A stretch of DNA of 64,000 bases from Siniperca chuatsi (lineage: Eukaryota > Chordata > Actinopteri > Centrarchiformes > Sinipercidae): contig NC_058056.1 in the NCBI RefSeq assembly GCF_020085105.1, positions 14,303,929 through 14,367,928 of the forward strand, read 5' to 3'. A model generated the notes under the pieces. That model was not told the DNA's origin. It searched no databases and saw nothing but the letters and a program-made list of their open reading frames with translations. This document shows positions 1 through 12,540 of this stretch, piece by piece. Both the position numbers and the translations under genes were made by a program. Position 1 is the first letter of the stretch; every line of letters begins with the position of its first letter.

Positions 1-1628
1 CAGAAACAACGCCTCAAAAACCTGGAAAGGTTTGCTGAGAGGGAGAGGTGAGTTTTGCACACACTTGCAGTAGCGGTCTAAAGGTATTTGCCTTAGGTTG
101 GGACTTAATCTAGTAACTGTGTACATATCATGAAATATAAAGAACTGTTGACTGCTACTAAAGGCTTAAGGGTTTTATCAGGTATTTGCGAAAAGGCTTT
201 TTTTATGGCTTAATCAACAGAGGGAAGAGCTTCTTCAGTGGAGGTGGAGAAACAACTTCAGTGCACTTTGATTTGTCTGTACATGTGCTTGTGTTGCTGC
301 CATCTTGGCAAGGTGTCCCTTGGTAAAAAATAAATAAATAAATCACAGTGGAAGTTTAAAAAATTTAGAATTATAATCATTTAACACAGTGATATGTACT
401 TATTTAAAGATCAGATTATTAATTTGGTAACTAAGAGGCAGTTCTTGTAATGAACCCTGTGCTCACTGTCATAGAAAGTGACATTCACACCTTTATGTAG
501 TTAAAATACCTCATTATTTGGCTTTTTTTTTTTTTTTTGGAATAATCAACTCAAAGCCCAAACAAATGTAAATATTTCTTTCTCAAACACTGAACTTCAC
601 CATTGACTCATTACTTACTTAATTGATGCTCGAATTTCCAAATTTCATTCAGTTGTGTTCTGCTGACTACTGATGTGGCAGCAAGAGGACTGGATATTCC
701 CAATGTTCAGCATGTTATTCATTACCAGGTAAGCTTTTTTTGACTTAGCAATTATTATTTTTGACTGAAAGCCAGTTACGTCTATTCAAACAAAGAGTAT
801 TGTCCTATAAAAACAAGAGTACTAATTAACTGTAACACTAACCAGGTTCCCAGGACATCTGAGACTTACGTCCATCGGAGTGGCAGAACAGCAAGAGCCA
901 CCAAAGAGGGTCTCAGTTTGCTGCTAATAGGCCCGGACGACATGATGAACTTCAAAAAGATTTACAAGGCTCTTGGGAAGGACGAGGAGCTTCCCATGTT
1001 CCCCATAGAGATCAAATGCATGGAAGCAATCAAGGTGAGATCCTGCATTAGGTCCTGCCCTTATGTGGCATTAAAAAGATTATATTCGATAGTTTATTGT
1101 CGAATGTGTTCCTCCACAGGAACGGGTGAACTTGGCCAGACGGATAGAGAAGATTGAGTTCCACAATAGCAGGGAGAAGCACCACAACTCCTGGTTCAGA
1201 CAAGCAGCAGAGGCCCTGGAGGTGGACCTGGATGATGATCTTTTAATTGGTAAGACCAACACAACACAAAATCTCTTGTAACATGTTCAGTTTATTTAAA
1301 AATGTTCAAATACAGACAATTGAATATGTGACTTATGTCAGGCAGAGCAAAGGATGAAGACGCTGACAGAGAGCAGCAGAAGATGGTAAAGGGGATGAAA
1401 AAGCATTTGAAGCATTTGATCAACCAGCCTGTTTTCAAGAACGTGACAAAGACCAAGTACCCCACTCAAATGGGAAAGCTCTCCCTGCCTCACATGCCTC
1501 TAGCAGGGATGGAAAGTGCCCTTACCAGGGTTTCAATACAGGAGGAGAAACAGAAGTTAAAGAAAGCTGTTCCACCACAGCAGAAAAAGCAGAAGAAGCA
1601 GAAGAAAGAACAGCAGCAGCAGCAGTGA
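1..1628 (+). CDS. ddx24: ATP-dependent RNA helicase DDX24, C-terminal part
   Basis: Five exons read in one frame: 1-47, 653-728, 846-1034, 1120-1249 and 1342-1628, each bounded by AG/GT. The gene starts left of the window. The translation shows DEAD-box helicase motif V (DVAARGLDIP) and motif VI (HRSGRTARA), then the DDX24-specific tail with the block KTKYPTQ and a lysine-rich end. DDX24 is known as a nucleolar DEAD-box RNA helicase linked to ribosome assembly. The tail ends in KKQKKQKK followed by a short glutamine run encoded by CAG repeats, which is likely length-variable. The gene faces OTUB2 tail to tail, with only 263 bp between stop codons. I saw no canonical AATAAA close after the stop. 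Identity is from family similarity by eye and is strong. Confidence 0.95.
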
Positions 1629-1891
1629 CATGTTAATGGGAATGTGTGTTTTAAAAGACCATCTTTGATTTATGTAATTGTTGATTTATGTATTTTTTTA
1701 CATAAATTAATTTCAATTCATTTAAATACTTATTGCACAATGTGCAAAAATTGTATTTCCAGATGTTGAACCGCTGTACACTGCAAGATTTTATAAAAAT
1801 CTGTTTTCACGAGTGTCTTAAAACCCATTTGGGATTTCATTCAACCAAAGTCAATATTCCTGAGTTGAGCTGAGTCCTAGTGGATCGCGGG

Positions 1892-3618
1892 TCAGTGTTG
1901 AGGTCGTGGGTAGAGAATGTTATAATGTGACGTTTGGTAGAGGAGGTGCAGGGAGGGTTCAGCACCCTCTGGAATGATGTGGTGGGCCAATTGCTGTTCA
2001 TCACCCTCCATGGAGACGATGTGGATGCAAATATCCAGGGCCTGTGACAGAGCTAAGATGTCCACATGATCACACTCCATCGCCATGGCCTCCACTTCCT
2101 GAATGAAGAGAAGGAAGACATTACCAAACCTGATAGTTGCATTTCTTTGACTTATCCTTTTTTACTTGGACAGTGAAACATTGTCTACTATATTTTCACT
2201 AAATGGCAGCAACACTTTATTACTAACTTGATGACAGTAGACTTGGAGATTAGACGCCTCCACAAAGTTGCAGAAGAAGTCAGCATGATTTTGCAGGTGT
2301 GCTGAAGTGAGCAGCCTGAGATACTGCACCATGCTGTCAGAGGTCATCTGCTCGTTGAAGAGCGTGAGCAGCCTGTCTTCCTGCTCATCAGCCTGGCACT
2401 GCTCCACTACATTTACGACCTAAAAGAGAACAGCAACAATGAGATATTGTCACTTTTTGGTTTTACAAAAAAACTCTTCTTCCTAGTAATACAAGTGTGC
2501 CTCGAATACTTTGATTTTCATTCCCTGCATATTTTTAATAAGCAGATCTAGTAGCAGACTAATCACACTTAGTAAGGAGCTCCTTGTGAGGTTTTTTAAG
2601 TTCCAAGGTGATGTGCCAGGTCAGTGGGCTCTTCTTATTTCAGCTAGCTTCCCTCAAGATGTAATTCATGAGCATAAACATGATTTTTTTTCAGCTGGTC
2701 ACAAATTTCTTCCATATATAGAATGTATTGGTACTTTCATATGTTTTCCTCTTAAAAATCTGCATGTAAGTGCAATCTCAACAATCTGCAAGTGTCAGAT
2801 TGTTGAGATCGACATCCACCACAAAGACATTCTCACTTCAGTCTATTTTGGACTATACACCTCATTTTATGCCTGTAAGTGCGTATTATGTCAAACACAC
2901 TACCTCTCCGGGGAAAATGTTAGGGACTACCCAAAGGCCAAAATGGAATTTTAAAATAATCTTACAAATAGGTCCAAGGTCACTATTGCTTGACAGTAAT
3001 TAATAGTTAATTCCCAACAATAAATGTACCTTTTTGTTGCTTAAAGTCTGAGCATTTCATTTATTTTAAATTAGACCGAATGCTACCTGTTAAGTAAAAT
3101 ATATGGTGTGACTGTAAAAGGAAATGCATTTTTTACTGTGTTCAGGTGATGCCTGAAGGAGCTCTCATCAAATCCCGCAGAAGACAAGTCTTTGCAGGTT
3201 TGAATAATTGTCTCCTTAAATCTGAAAGAAATCAATACGACAAGGCCGCCTTAAATTTGAAGTGACTTCAGTTTGGACAAATGGCAGTGGTGATGACAAC
3301 TGACCTCTGCAAAGCCCTGGGATTGTGCAGGACTGACTCCAAGTGTGCGAAGCAGAGTGCTCTGTAGAAGCAGTTTCCATCTCCGCTCACTTGTCTCACG
3401 GAGGAAAACTGGCTGCTTAAATCCTAACAAAGGACAATAGGTGTGATTAATATGCGGCGGACCCGTTGAGTCAAGATGGGTGACCATGACTACCTGCAGT
3501 ACACCACCCTACCCCACCCCACCCCACCCCAGCCTACTTTATATTTGGCACCCGGCGTTTGCTCAGGAAACAGCGAAGAAATGTCCTCTCTGCATGAGAC
3601 AAGACTGCCAGCCTCCAT
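1892..3618 (-). CDS. otub2: Ubiquitin thioesterase OTUB2 (OTU deubiquitinase)
   Basis: Five coding exons on the minus strand, 5' to 3': 3618-3538, 3423-3305, 3221-3137, 2419-2228 and 2098-1892. They join in frame to 227 codons plus stop; human OTUB2 has 234. The catalytic loop reads GDGNCFYRAL with Asp42 and Cys45, and the C-terminal SHYNILY supplies His217 and Asn219, so the OTU cysteine-protease triad is intact. OTUB2 cleaves ubiquitin chains in the cytosol. The start ATG at 3618 follows directly on an acceptor AG, so a noncoding 5' exon is expected. A candidate ends at 3694 with donor GTATGT. The first 27 residues diverge from human but keep the spacing of the CDI/REDI helix. Neighbours are DDX24 (convergent) and CCDC197 (same strand upstream), as in mammals. 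Confidence 0.93.
2775..2809. repeat. Perfect 14-bp inverted repeat in an OTUB2 intron
   Basis: Positions 2775-2788 (atctcaacaatctg) are exactly reverse complementary to 2796-2809, with a 7-nt loop. The hairpin lies in the intron between OTUB2 exons 3 and 4. Function is unknown; it could be a chance structure, part of a degenerate repeat, or an RNA hairpin. Confidence 0.7.
3507..3530 (-). other. otub2: G-quadruplex-like tract in OTUB2 intron
   Basis: The plus strand is a tandem CCCCA array. The minus strand, which is the OTUB2 sense strand, therefore has four consecutive runs of four guanines separated by single T. That fits the usual pattern for an intramolecular G-quadruplex. It starts 8 bp downstream of the donor of the first coding exon (donor at 3537-3536), so it would be present in the pre-mRNA next to a splice site. 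Confidence 0.6.
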
Positions 3619-5215
3619 CTGTCGAGAAACAAACAGCGTTACTAGTTGCGAGACCAAACAGCGGTTTCAAGGGCGACTGGCCACACGACATACCTTCGTA
3701 TTTCAACATGGAAACAATGTAAGAAAACGTAATTACAGTTTGGCAAGACTCCGTGCGTCAAAGCTGTGTGTCAAAACATTGTTGCAATTTTATTTCCATT
3801 TTTCTGAAACCCGGATGTTTGCAGATACCACGTGTTCGTGTTAAAGGGACAGTACAGGGTTTGTTTAACGCTGGAGTCATGCCTTCGTAGATGACGTTTT
3901 GTAACCGAAAATGTCGTTAAGCCTAAACATCAGTCTAAAACTAGAAACCAGTGTAACCGGTGTTAGCTAAAAACATGTCAACCCTCAATTAGCCTATTGT
4001 GGGGTTAGCCTTCTCCCTGTTACTATTACAGTAAGGTGACAGACATGAGTCAGTGGTGGAGGAAATACTCAGGACTTTAACCTAAGTTAAATTAGCAATA
4101 CTTCAATGTAAAAAAAAAACAACACTTTTTAATTGTAAAATCCTACTTTCAAAATCTTGTGTAAAAGTACAGAAGAATTATCAGCAAATTTTAGGACACT
4201 TAAAGTATCACAGTAAAAATACTGTATTTCAATGTATCTGGTAGAGGTGGGACTCATTTAACTACAGAGACCCTTCCTCATTAATAAGGAGGCTTCATTA
4301 ATTAACGTGAGGATACTCACAACAACCTGAAGTATCTGAGCTGTCGTCTTACAGCCTGACAACCCAGAATATTGATCAATCCTTCAGGAATGCAAATTAC
4401 TGACAAAATAAACCTCTAAAAAGTATGGCTTAACATGTTTTGCTGCTTTGACTGCATTGCCCAGAGGAGTAGCATTGCAACATAATTGTTTGGCGTCTTG
4501 TGCAAAAGCACCCACTTTGTGGTAGATACAGAATGGAAAATGTATGCAACACTTGGCCCTGAACAATATGTAGGATTTACAACAGGAAAGTCAGATTCTC
4601 TCTGCTACTTTATATTTACTGTATTTAAGAAATAAAATGCAGAATATCACAAAGAATCCTTACTCTACATCATTTAAAATAATTCTTCGTAAACTGCAAA
4701 TCTCTTCTCGTTACTGTTAATAATCTAAATCTGAGAAAATTGCATACATACCATGACACGCTCCGGTTTGATCTGCCTGACAGCATCATTTGATTGTGAC
4801 CATTTTATTTTAAAATGCAACAATGATGACATTCCAGAGATACACATTTACAAAGTTCTGATGCTCGAATACACTTAGTTACCTTATTTTCAAAATATAT
4901 ATGAAAAGTACAAAACTTGATGCATAGCATTTTGCATTAAGTGTTTTGAACACTGAACCTCTGTTACATAAACTCAAACAATTTAAGAGTCAAACCACTC
5001 TTAGATGTTTACAAAAATATCTTAACACAAGGTCCATTTACTGGCTTTTTCTAGAGTTTCCAACTGCATCTCACAGTCATGTTGTCATGTTCTACATTTC
5101 AAAAGTAAGATTTTGTCAAACTCCTGTTTCCAAGGTCAAAACTGAACTTTCACACTCAACAAAGTTAGATTACTGTAAGCATGAAAACAACGTGATAAGT
5201 TGTAAAAGTTCTACA
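3619..5215. other. Intergenic OTUB2-CCDC197, with OTUB2 5' region
   Basis: No coding gene seen. The part nearest OTUB2 probably holds its noncoding first exon, inferred from the minus-strand donor at 3693-3692. It also holds a dispersed repeat at about 4051-4250. The remainder is AT-rich unique-looking sequence up to the CCDC197 stop codon at 5216-5218. Confidence 0.5.
4051..4250 (+). repeat. Dispersed teleost repeat, hAT-type non-autonomous element (tentative)
   Basis: The stretch begins with cagtggtggaggaaatactc and continues with the 'aaaagtac...aagtatc' phrases of a very common fish interspersed repeat. The CAGTGGTGGA start resembles hAT terminal repeats. Edges are approximate and the family assignment is from memory only. 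Confidence 0.5.
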
Positions 5216-8200
5216 TCAACTTATTGTCTCACTCTTTCTACTGACTTTACTTGAACATTTGATTTGTGTTTTACTGCCGATGCTTTTCATTGATCCCCTC
5301 TCTCTTTTGTCTGTCAGAGCTGTTCTACTTGTCATTGCAGACCCCGACTCCATCAGTCTCCTCGCTCTCTTCTCTGTGTCTGCCTCGTCCAGAATGTACT
5401 CCTGAAATCAAACTCTTGGTTAGTTAAAAGTTAGGTCAAGGAACGTAAATTACTGGTATGAATACTAATAACCAGCTATTATCTTAAGATATTACCTTCA
5501 CCATGTCCATCATTGTCAGTATGTTCATGTTTTCCAGAGGTCCATATGCTGGTAGATAACACTGCTCTGCGAGGCTGTTGATGGCCATAAGCAAGGTTCC
5601 CACTTCTTCAACCTGAGTGATAATGGCACTTTATTTATATCCAAATCTCCTATCTGCAAATATGCTAAGGGTCATTCCCATCTCATAACCTTCAAGGCAT
5701 ACCTTCACTCTGGACAGGCCTTGCTCCATCAGCAGGTTAATCTCTGCCTGCTTGTTCTTCTCTTTGAGGGTTTCTAACTCACTCTGGAGTTCAGACAGTT
5801 CCTTATTGGCCATCTGCATCAGACATAAAAACTCTAATAGGTTGTTCATTCAAGCACTATCACTTAAAACAAATTGCAGTGAATATCTGTGTGTGTCTGA
5901 CCAATTTTTTAATGCTGTGCTCCTGCTTAATGGTCTGCAGTAGTCGCTGGCCCTGCTCCACCTCCTCCTCCAGACGCCCCAAACGCTGCAGCAGCTCCTG
6001 GTGGGTGATGGACAGGGTCTCATGGCGCCGAATGATGGGCATAACCAAAGACTCAGACCCATTATCAAGGTAAACTGAAAAAGATTGGGCAGTTTGGTCT
6101 ATCTTACAGCCAGTGTGTAATTAACTCATTAGGATAAACAGAACAGATTCATGTAAATGTTTACTCGTGAAGGGCAATAAAAGTCAGTTTTACTTACTGC
6201 TGGGGAGATAATCTAGTGTTTTCATCAAATAGTCCTCATAGATTTTGTATTTTGCCATTCTCTCCTTTAAAACTTGCTGTCTGTGAATTGAGATTGTGAA
6301 TTCAATCTGAGGTTAAAAAAAGTAACTTAATAAGCATTACCCTCACATTAAAGCTTTGGTTTAAAGTTCTCACCTGGCTCTAAGTTGTTTCAGCTGTTCT
6401 GTCAGATCTTCTACTTCTCTCTGCTTCGACATGTTCTGCTCCCGTGCAACCTCATACTTCTTCAGCGCTCGCCGTCGCTTCACTTCATTTTCAGCCACAA
6501 ACTTCTCAAATTTCATTGCCCTCTCTTTAGTCTGGATAAACAAACCCCAAGGGCAACTGCATTAGGACAGTGTCAGTGACAGGTATGTACTCCCTAATCA
6601 TTCTTGTGTTTGAGTAGTTTTAGGAGGTTTCAATTCACCTGCTGTTGTTTTATTTCCAATTCAGACCTCCTCTGGGCTAGAGCTTCCACGCAGCTCTTAA
6701 ACTCTTGCCGTTTGAGTGTGAGTTGCTCGTCGACCTCGTCCAACTCAGCTTGTTTCTTCAGAACCAGAGTCTTTTGCAAAGTGTTCACTCCTGCCTCAAG
6801 GACTCTGCTAGAAGTCTGCACATATAAAAATAGCCCATACTATTAGCTGCATAAACACTAATACGCTTTCCATGTACTAAAACATCCCAAAAAGTGAATC
6901 ATCATAGGCAACACATTTTTATTTTCTGTATAATTTTAATATTATAATATTTCTTAAAGGTGCTATTGATTACATTGATAACATCCAGCCACTAGATGAC
7001 ACACTCCCCCTCCCATGCCATTCCAGTGGTTGCCAGGTCGCTGCACTACCTGCATATTTCATGGTCAAGTGGAGCGAAACTGTCATGTCAAGTGATGAAT
7101 CTTTCATGATAAAATAATGAATTCATTTTGCAACATATAGCTATAGATTTAGGTTACTTTGTGCACTGGTGTTTCATGTAATGTTATCCATGGTAATCTT
7201 AGTATATGGCTAGCTACCTAGCTAGCTTTAGATAACCCTTTTCCCCCATCATTTAATAATTATAGGGGCCCTATATTGCAACACCGTAAAATGACATTTC
7301 AATCATCCTTACAATATAAGACATTAGGTAAATATTTTAATCCAATCAACGAGTACAGTGCATAGTAGGGATGCTGTTAAAACCCACAGCGCTGGACATT
7401 AGACAGACAGCTGCAGTAAAAGTTGACGTTAGCTAGCATTAGTGTTAGTGTAGTGTTGACCTAACATTACTCGAAGTGTTTTCTTGCTGAAAACAAATCT
7501 CATAGCGGATTATAAAAAAAACAGCTGAGCACCACACGGCAACAATGGCTACAGGGAGAAAGGCCAACTGTATGATCAGATTTTTATATTAACTTGTAGC
7601 TAGCCACAAGTACCCTCAGCAAAGTGTCTCTAATAGGGCTAATGTTAGACGACTATATAAGGTGACACCCTCAATAACAGTCACGTCTTGGGTCTAAACA
7701 GTATAATGAGCAGATTTGCAGTAGTTATGAACATTCATTTACGTATAAATATAATGAATACGCAGAACTGTAATTTTATGGGTTATTGCTGTTCAGACGA
7801 TTAAGCGAAGGTAGCTAATATGTGCTAACTTAAGCGTCCGTTTTTTTCCACAACTGTCAACTATACCACGTGATACCAACGTGTTATACTATTGGCTCAC
7901 AAGCCTTGTTAGAAGTAGGAACCAAACTTCAGACATCTCACAGAGATAAACAAAACATTCATTTTGGACCTGTCAAAATGTTTAAATAATTAATTTACAA
8001 TCATAATATATTTTTTTTAGGAAAAGCGATACTTTTATTCCGCACCTTTCTAAAAGCTCTGTGGATGTTTTTTTATATTCATATACATAAAAATGTTATC
8101 AATATAACCTTTGAATGCACAGATTGACAACCAATATTTTTTACTTACCTCTGTTACAACAGGTATGTGGTTGACATTTTCTTGCTTTCTATGTCTGAGG

Positions 8201-8412
8201 AGAAAATAGATTTGCACTAACAACGCCACCCAATGGAAACATTCATAATTAGGTTTTTAAAGAGAAATGAAGTTGACATGCTGCCCACTGTAAGCACAGG
8301 CCTACCTGGTGTCTTCTGACTGTGTTACAAAAATGTTTCTTATTCTGTTCTCCACCGTCAGTTTTAGACGGGCATCGCTGTTATCTAAGAAGGGAAGGGA
8401 AGAAGTCGTCAT
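5216..8412 (-). CDS. ccdc197: Coiled-coil protein CCDC197 (CFAP73/CCDC42 family)
   Basis: Nine exons, 5' to 3': 8412-8306, 8194-8149, 6815-6639, 6531-6374, 6280-6198, 6074-5902, 5813-5703, 5612-5496 and 5401-5216. They sum to 1158 nt, giving 385 residues plus stop. All junctions are AG/GT with matching phases. The protein is almost entirely heptad-rich coiled coil (for example QAELDEVDEQLTLKRQEF and HQELLQRLGRLEEEVEQG). It carries the CCDC42/CFAP73-type middle motif KYKIYEDYLMKTLDYLP. Relatives are axonemal proteins of the inner-dynein/MIA region or sperm head-tail proteins, so a ciliary role is inferred. The name rests on position between ASB2 and OTUB2 as well as family likeness. The start at 8412 is the only ATG in the first exon in frame with the rest. 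A 1.3 kb second intron (6816-8148) shows nothing coding. Confidence 0.85.
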
Positions 8413-10152
8413 GTTTTTTGCAAATATATTGTCCAGGAATCCCGATGAGTAAACAAGTCCTGTAGTTATTCCACGTTCGGACGAGGATCTTTTCCGGATG
8501 TTTTCCTGGATTTGTGTAGATGTTGCCTGGGAAACGCGGGCAAGACAACAGGGAATGCGTCGGGATCATTTCTCGGTTGTTATGGCAACTGCTAGGGAGG
8601 CGGTTCTGTTTTATTGACTGAATAAGAGGCACAGAAATGAGATCGTTAGAGGTCCGAGAGGAGGAGAACATTAAGAGCGCTCACTCCGGTCTAATTCCTG
8701 TGAACCAAGTTGTACGGAGGACCAAACTATGGACTGCTGACTCTGAGCTCCACGACGGGTTTGGGATGCACTGTTATCAACTCCGTTAAGAGCTCACGTG
8801 ATAAATTCTGTAAAATATGACCCCAAATTAACTCTATATTGATATGGAATGAAAAATTAAAGCATACATAACAATAAAAAGGGCATCTGCTCTCCAACTG
8901 TTCATTAAAGATCCCCTTCAGACATGTTTTTAGACATATAGAAATCTGAAACTCTGCTTTAAATTACTATAATTTGTGTCTGATAAGGCTTTTTGACAAA
9001 AAAGTTGAATTACCTTGTTAATTTTTTAAAATAACATCTACCTCTCCCTTATTGAAAAGTCCAGAAACTTTGAATATGCAAATATTTTTAATTTCAAAAG
9101 TTTAAGTGGTGGATGCAAGATGTAAATTAAAAGTCCATTCTCAGTGTATGTGCTCTGGAGGTTTCACTTTCCACATCACACTTGTGTAAGTTGCATATTG
9201 AACCATGATTGGTTTTTAAAGTAGTTGTGATGTCACACAATCAGGCACATAAGACACATAGTCTTAAACTCAGATTTGACCTAAGCACAGAGAAACTTTC
9301 CTCCTTCAGCAGATGAATGTGTCAAACTCTGTACGTAGCCTACATCATTCTGCACAGTGAAGTAACAATTAGGAAAAGGCATTTTTGAGTGGAGGGGGGC
9401 TTACACATTAGATTTAATAAGTTAATGGTATTAATTACACCTGTACTTTTCCTGCAATGACAAGTCAAAATGCTCAAAAGCATCATTCCAAGCTTCCCTG
9501 GAAACCTAAATGGAGGAGAGCCATTGTGTATGGTATTAGTTTCACCTACTGTAGGTATTTCGTGCTAAGACCTGTCTGTGAGAAAGGTCTATGATTACTG
9601 TATTAAAAAGAACAAAAGTGCTGGTAATGTTCGAAGGAAATATTCCTTGTGAACTTGAGTTATTGTGAAAATGTAACTTGTTGTAATTAAATACCACCTC
9701 TCACTATTGCCACTATCCTCTCTCATCTTCTTATACAACAGCCCTGCACTAAATCCTACCTTCATGATGGTTATGTTCAGCTTTTGTTGAAACTGTTTTA
9801 GAGAGGTGTTGATTCAACAACCTTGTGAAGGCACTGAAGGACTTGTTCATACCAGAGAACACTTCCACTTTAGATACAGGAAGAATTTTTCACAAACACT
9901 TCCGAAGAAGTGATTGTGAAACAAAAAATCAGCTGTTGTTCTCTGCTTCTCAAGCACATTTTCACACTTCATTGTGTCACAGTAAGAGCTGATACAACAG
10001 AGGGATATTAGACCATGTTATTCTTGTTATAACAGTGGATCAACACATTTGTATTGGACACTGTCACATGGTGAGTTGAAGTCTTTGAATTATGATTCAA
10101 GCTTTAAAGAAAGGTTTTTAAACAGTTTTATACAAATGTGTTCAAGTCTCTC

Positions 10153-10195
<43 letters not shown>

Positions 10196-12540
10196 CATTT
10201 CATCTTTTTTCTTAATATAGTGGAAAAACTGTATTTTCTTAGTCCATTAATCAAAGTCATAGTTGAGCAAATAAACTGTAACTTCAGCTTCATGTGTTAT
10301 TCTAATGCCGTTTTTCTGCTGCATAACTCAATGTAGCACTACACACAACCTCACATCAGTGTTGTCTCTGGAGCAGCAGAATCAAGTGGAATCAAACACA
10401 GTTGAACATGCCCTTAAAAGGCATCTATCCTCACTGCCTGAGTTACTGCTCTCTGATGTCTGCCAGTGCAGACTTCAGCTCTGTCAAATGAGCATGAATT
10501 CATACAGTATTGACTGTATAGAATGTGTTTGTAATACTGTGTATGTTGGCATATTATCTTTTGCCTTAGGGACTTTGCAAACCTGTTAATGCAATTGCTG
10601 CTATTAGTGTTCTGACTTTGGTTTTCTAATCTTCTGGATCATCAGCCTCATCACTGGTTTATGAAGAAGTTTATGAGCAGCACACTGTTGGATGTCCGAG
10701 TCCTCAGACACATCTCCTGTGATGATCGCAGTCAGCAGATCCAGGTCTCTTTACCAGAGACTAAACAATGATATCAAAGACAGGCTGGCTGTCTGCTCCC
10801 TAAGTCTCCACACTTCAGCGAACTCAACAGTAAACTTGCTCAGGTGAGGAAACAATATTACTTTATATAGCTCTTTTTTCTAAAATGTATTGTATAGTAT
10901 GCACATGCCCAAGAGATTTTCCTTTTCAAATATGTTATAATAAAACAATCCCTTAGTAATCCCTTTTGAAATGTGTTATTTTATGTGGTCATTTATATTC
11001 TACATAAATGGATGGTTATAAATTGTTGATCAGCATAATTAATTGTCAAAAAACAGCAAAGAAAACTATGTAGGTTACTGATCTGTGCTGAATATTTAAA
11101 GTAGAAACTTGGGTGTTTGTGAAATCATGTGAGGCTCAGTACAGGTGACTATTTCTCCAGACCAAAAAACAAAACAAACTCTTATGGGGGCCAAGTGTAA
11201 TGGGAATGTAATAAGGGTAATGTTAAATCTGGTTCATGTGAAGGGAAATATATGATAAAATCACAATTAAAGAGTTTAGAGCGGCAAGCTAGTTAACAGT
11301 AACATACACTGGATGTGAAAAAATGACATTCCATTACTATTATTTTATTTCAGCTAACGTGGTACAAGTTTTACATCTGAAACTTTAAAAATACACACAC
11401 AAAGAAAAGAGCAACTAAAAGAGAAACACCACAGCTCTAATACTTATTGCCTGCAGGTGGCCTGGCTGTAAGTGTGCAGCAGCTATTACTTTCTACACCA
11501 GTAAGAGGCGACATTGAAATATATATCTGCTGCTGCTAGGACTTTAATTTCCTGAAGATGCCATAGATGTGTCATGTGGTTTGTCAATCACAAAACACCT
11601 CCCTCTTGTGGAGAAACTGCAACGTGATGTAGTGATTTAATGAGTAAGTTACAAGTCAGTATGAGGTGCTTCACATCTAAAACAATTGTTAGACAAGTGA
11701 AGCTCATGAACTCTGCCAAGAGATTATTAACTTGAATAATTATGTCACTGTGCCCATTAAGGCATAATGTGCTCATAGTGCCCTCAATATGACTTCATTT
11801 TGAATCCTTTTAGGAGGCATATGAGAGGAAATAATTTTCTTAGAAGGGATGATTTAATTTTCTCTGGCATGAAAACCACAGGTTATGGTCATGCCCATAG
11901 CTACCATTGAGGACACAGATGTCATATCCTCAAAATTGTTTCTGAGAATTTGGGAGTTTTAAGGAGTTGTTTACATTCTACAAATGCACACAAATTACAT
12001 ATGGTGGGTTTTTAAAGGCATTATTTTCATATTTTAGATGAAAAGGCGCATCTCCCAGCTGTATGCAGCTGAATCATTTGGCTAGGCCCTGGTTACTGGA
12101 TAGTCCATTTGATAGAGTCTTTCAGCTATGGCATTCAAAAGTAAATAGTGACTCATGAATTCTGGTGGAGCTATCTTTTATCTTCTGTAGTAGTCATTGT
12201 TATTTCGTGTTTTGTGTTTTTTCTCTGGTACTAGCCCTGTTCTTCCAAAAGATTGGTGCTTTTTATTATCTGGTTGTTTAATGTGGAAGCCAGCCAATGA
12301 AATAAAGGCTTCATGCAAAGAAAGACATCTCGGCTTAGACTGCGTTATCTCCAGTGCTGTTCGCCTTATCTCTGGATGCCCGAGTCTCTTGACATATATG
12401 GATAAACCCGTCACCCTGCGGCCTGACAATACGGTCCCAAAATAATCTGAGGGAGCACAGCTGAGCCCCGCTCGGCGCCGCACGCTGCTCCGCCGCCGCC
12501 GCGCTGTGTGGAAACACTGCCGTGACATCTATCATCAGTA
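8413..12540. other. Intergenic CCDC197-ASB2 (head to head)
   Basis: Shared upstream region of the divergent genes CCDC197 and ASB2. It contains the CT/GT microsatellite at 10147-10195 and a GC-rich, CpG-containing stretch at about 12410-12510 directly before ASB2, which fits a promoter or 5' UTR. An exon-like patch at 10640-10850 has a good donor but no open frame through its length. I saw no other coding signal and did not find an alternative ASB2 first exon with a ubiquitin-interacting motif. Confidence 0.5.
10147..10195. repeat. (CT)n(GT)n microsatellite
   Basis: A run of CT dinucleotides passes directly into about 13 GT dinucleotides. Simple-sequence repeat in intergenic DNA. Confidence 0.95.

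Noticed and set aside
3689-3718. ATG-containing minus-strand exon end as the OTUB2 start
   Set aside because: Its phase would put the next exon out of frame with the catalytic region; better read as noncoding 5' UTR.
4741-4800. Possible minus-strand exon ending in a GTATGT donor
   Set aside because: Considered as an OTUB2 5' exon, but the true first coding exon (3618-3538) was found nearer with a good fit. No acceptor or family likeness supports this one.
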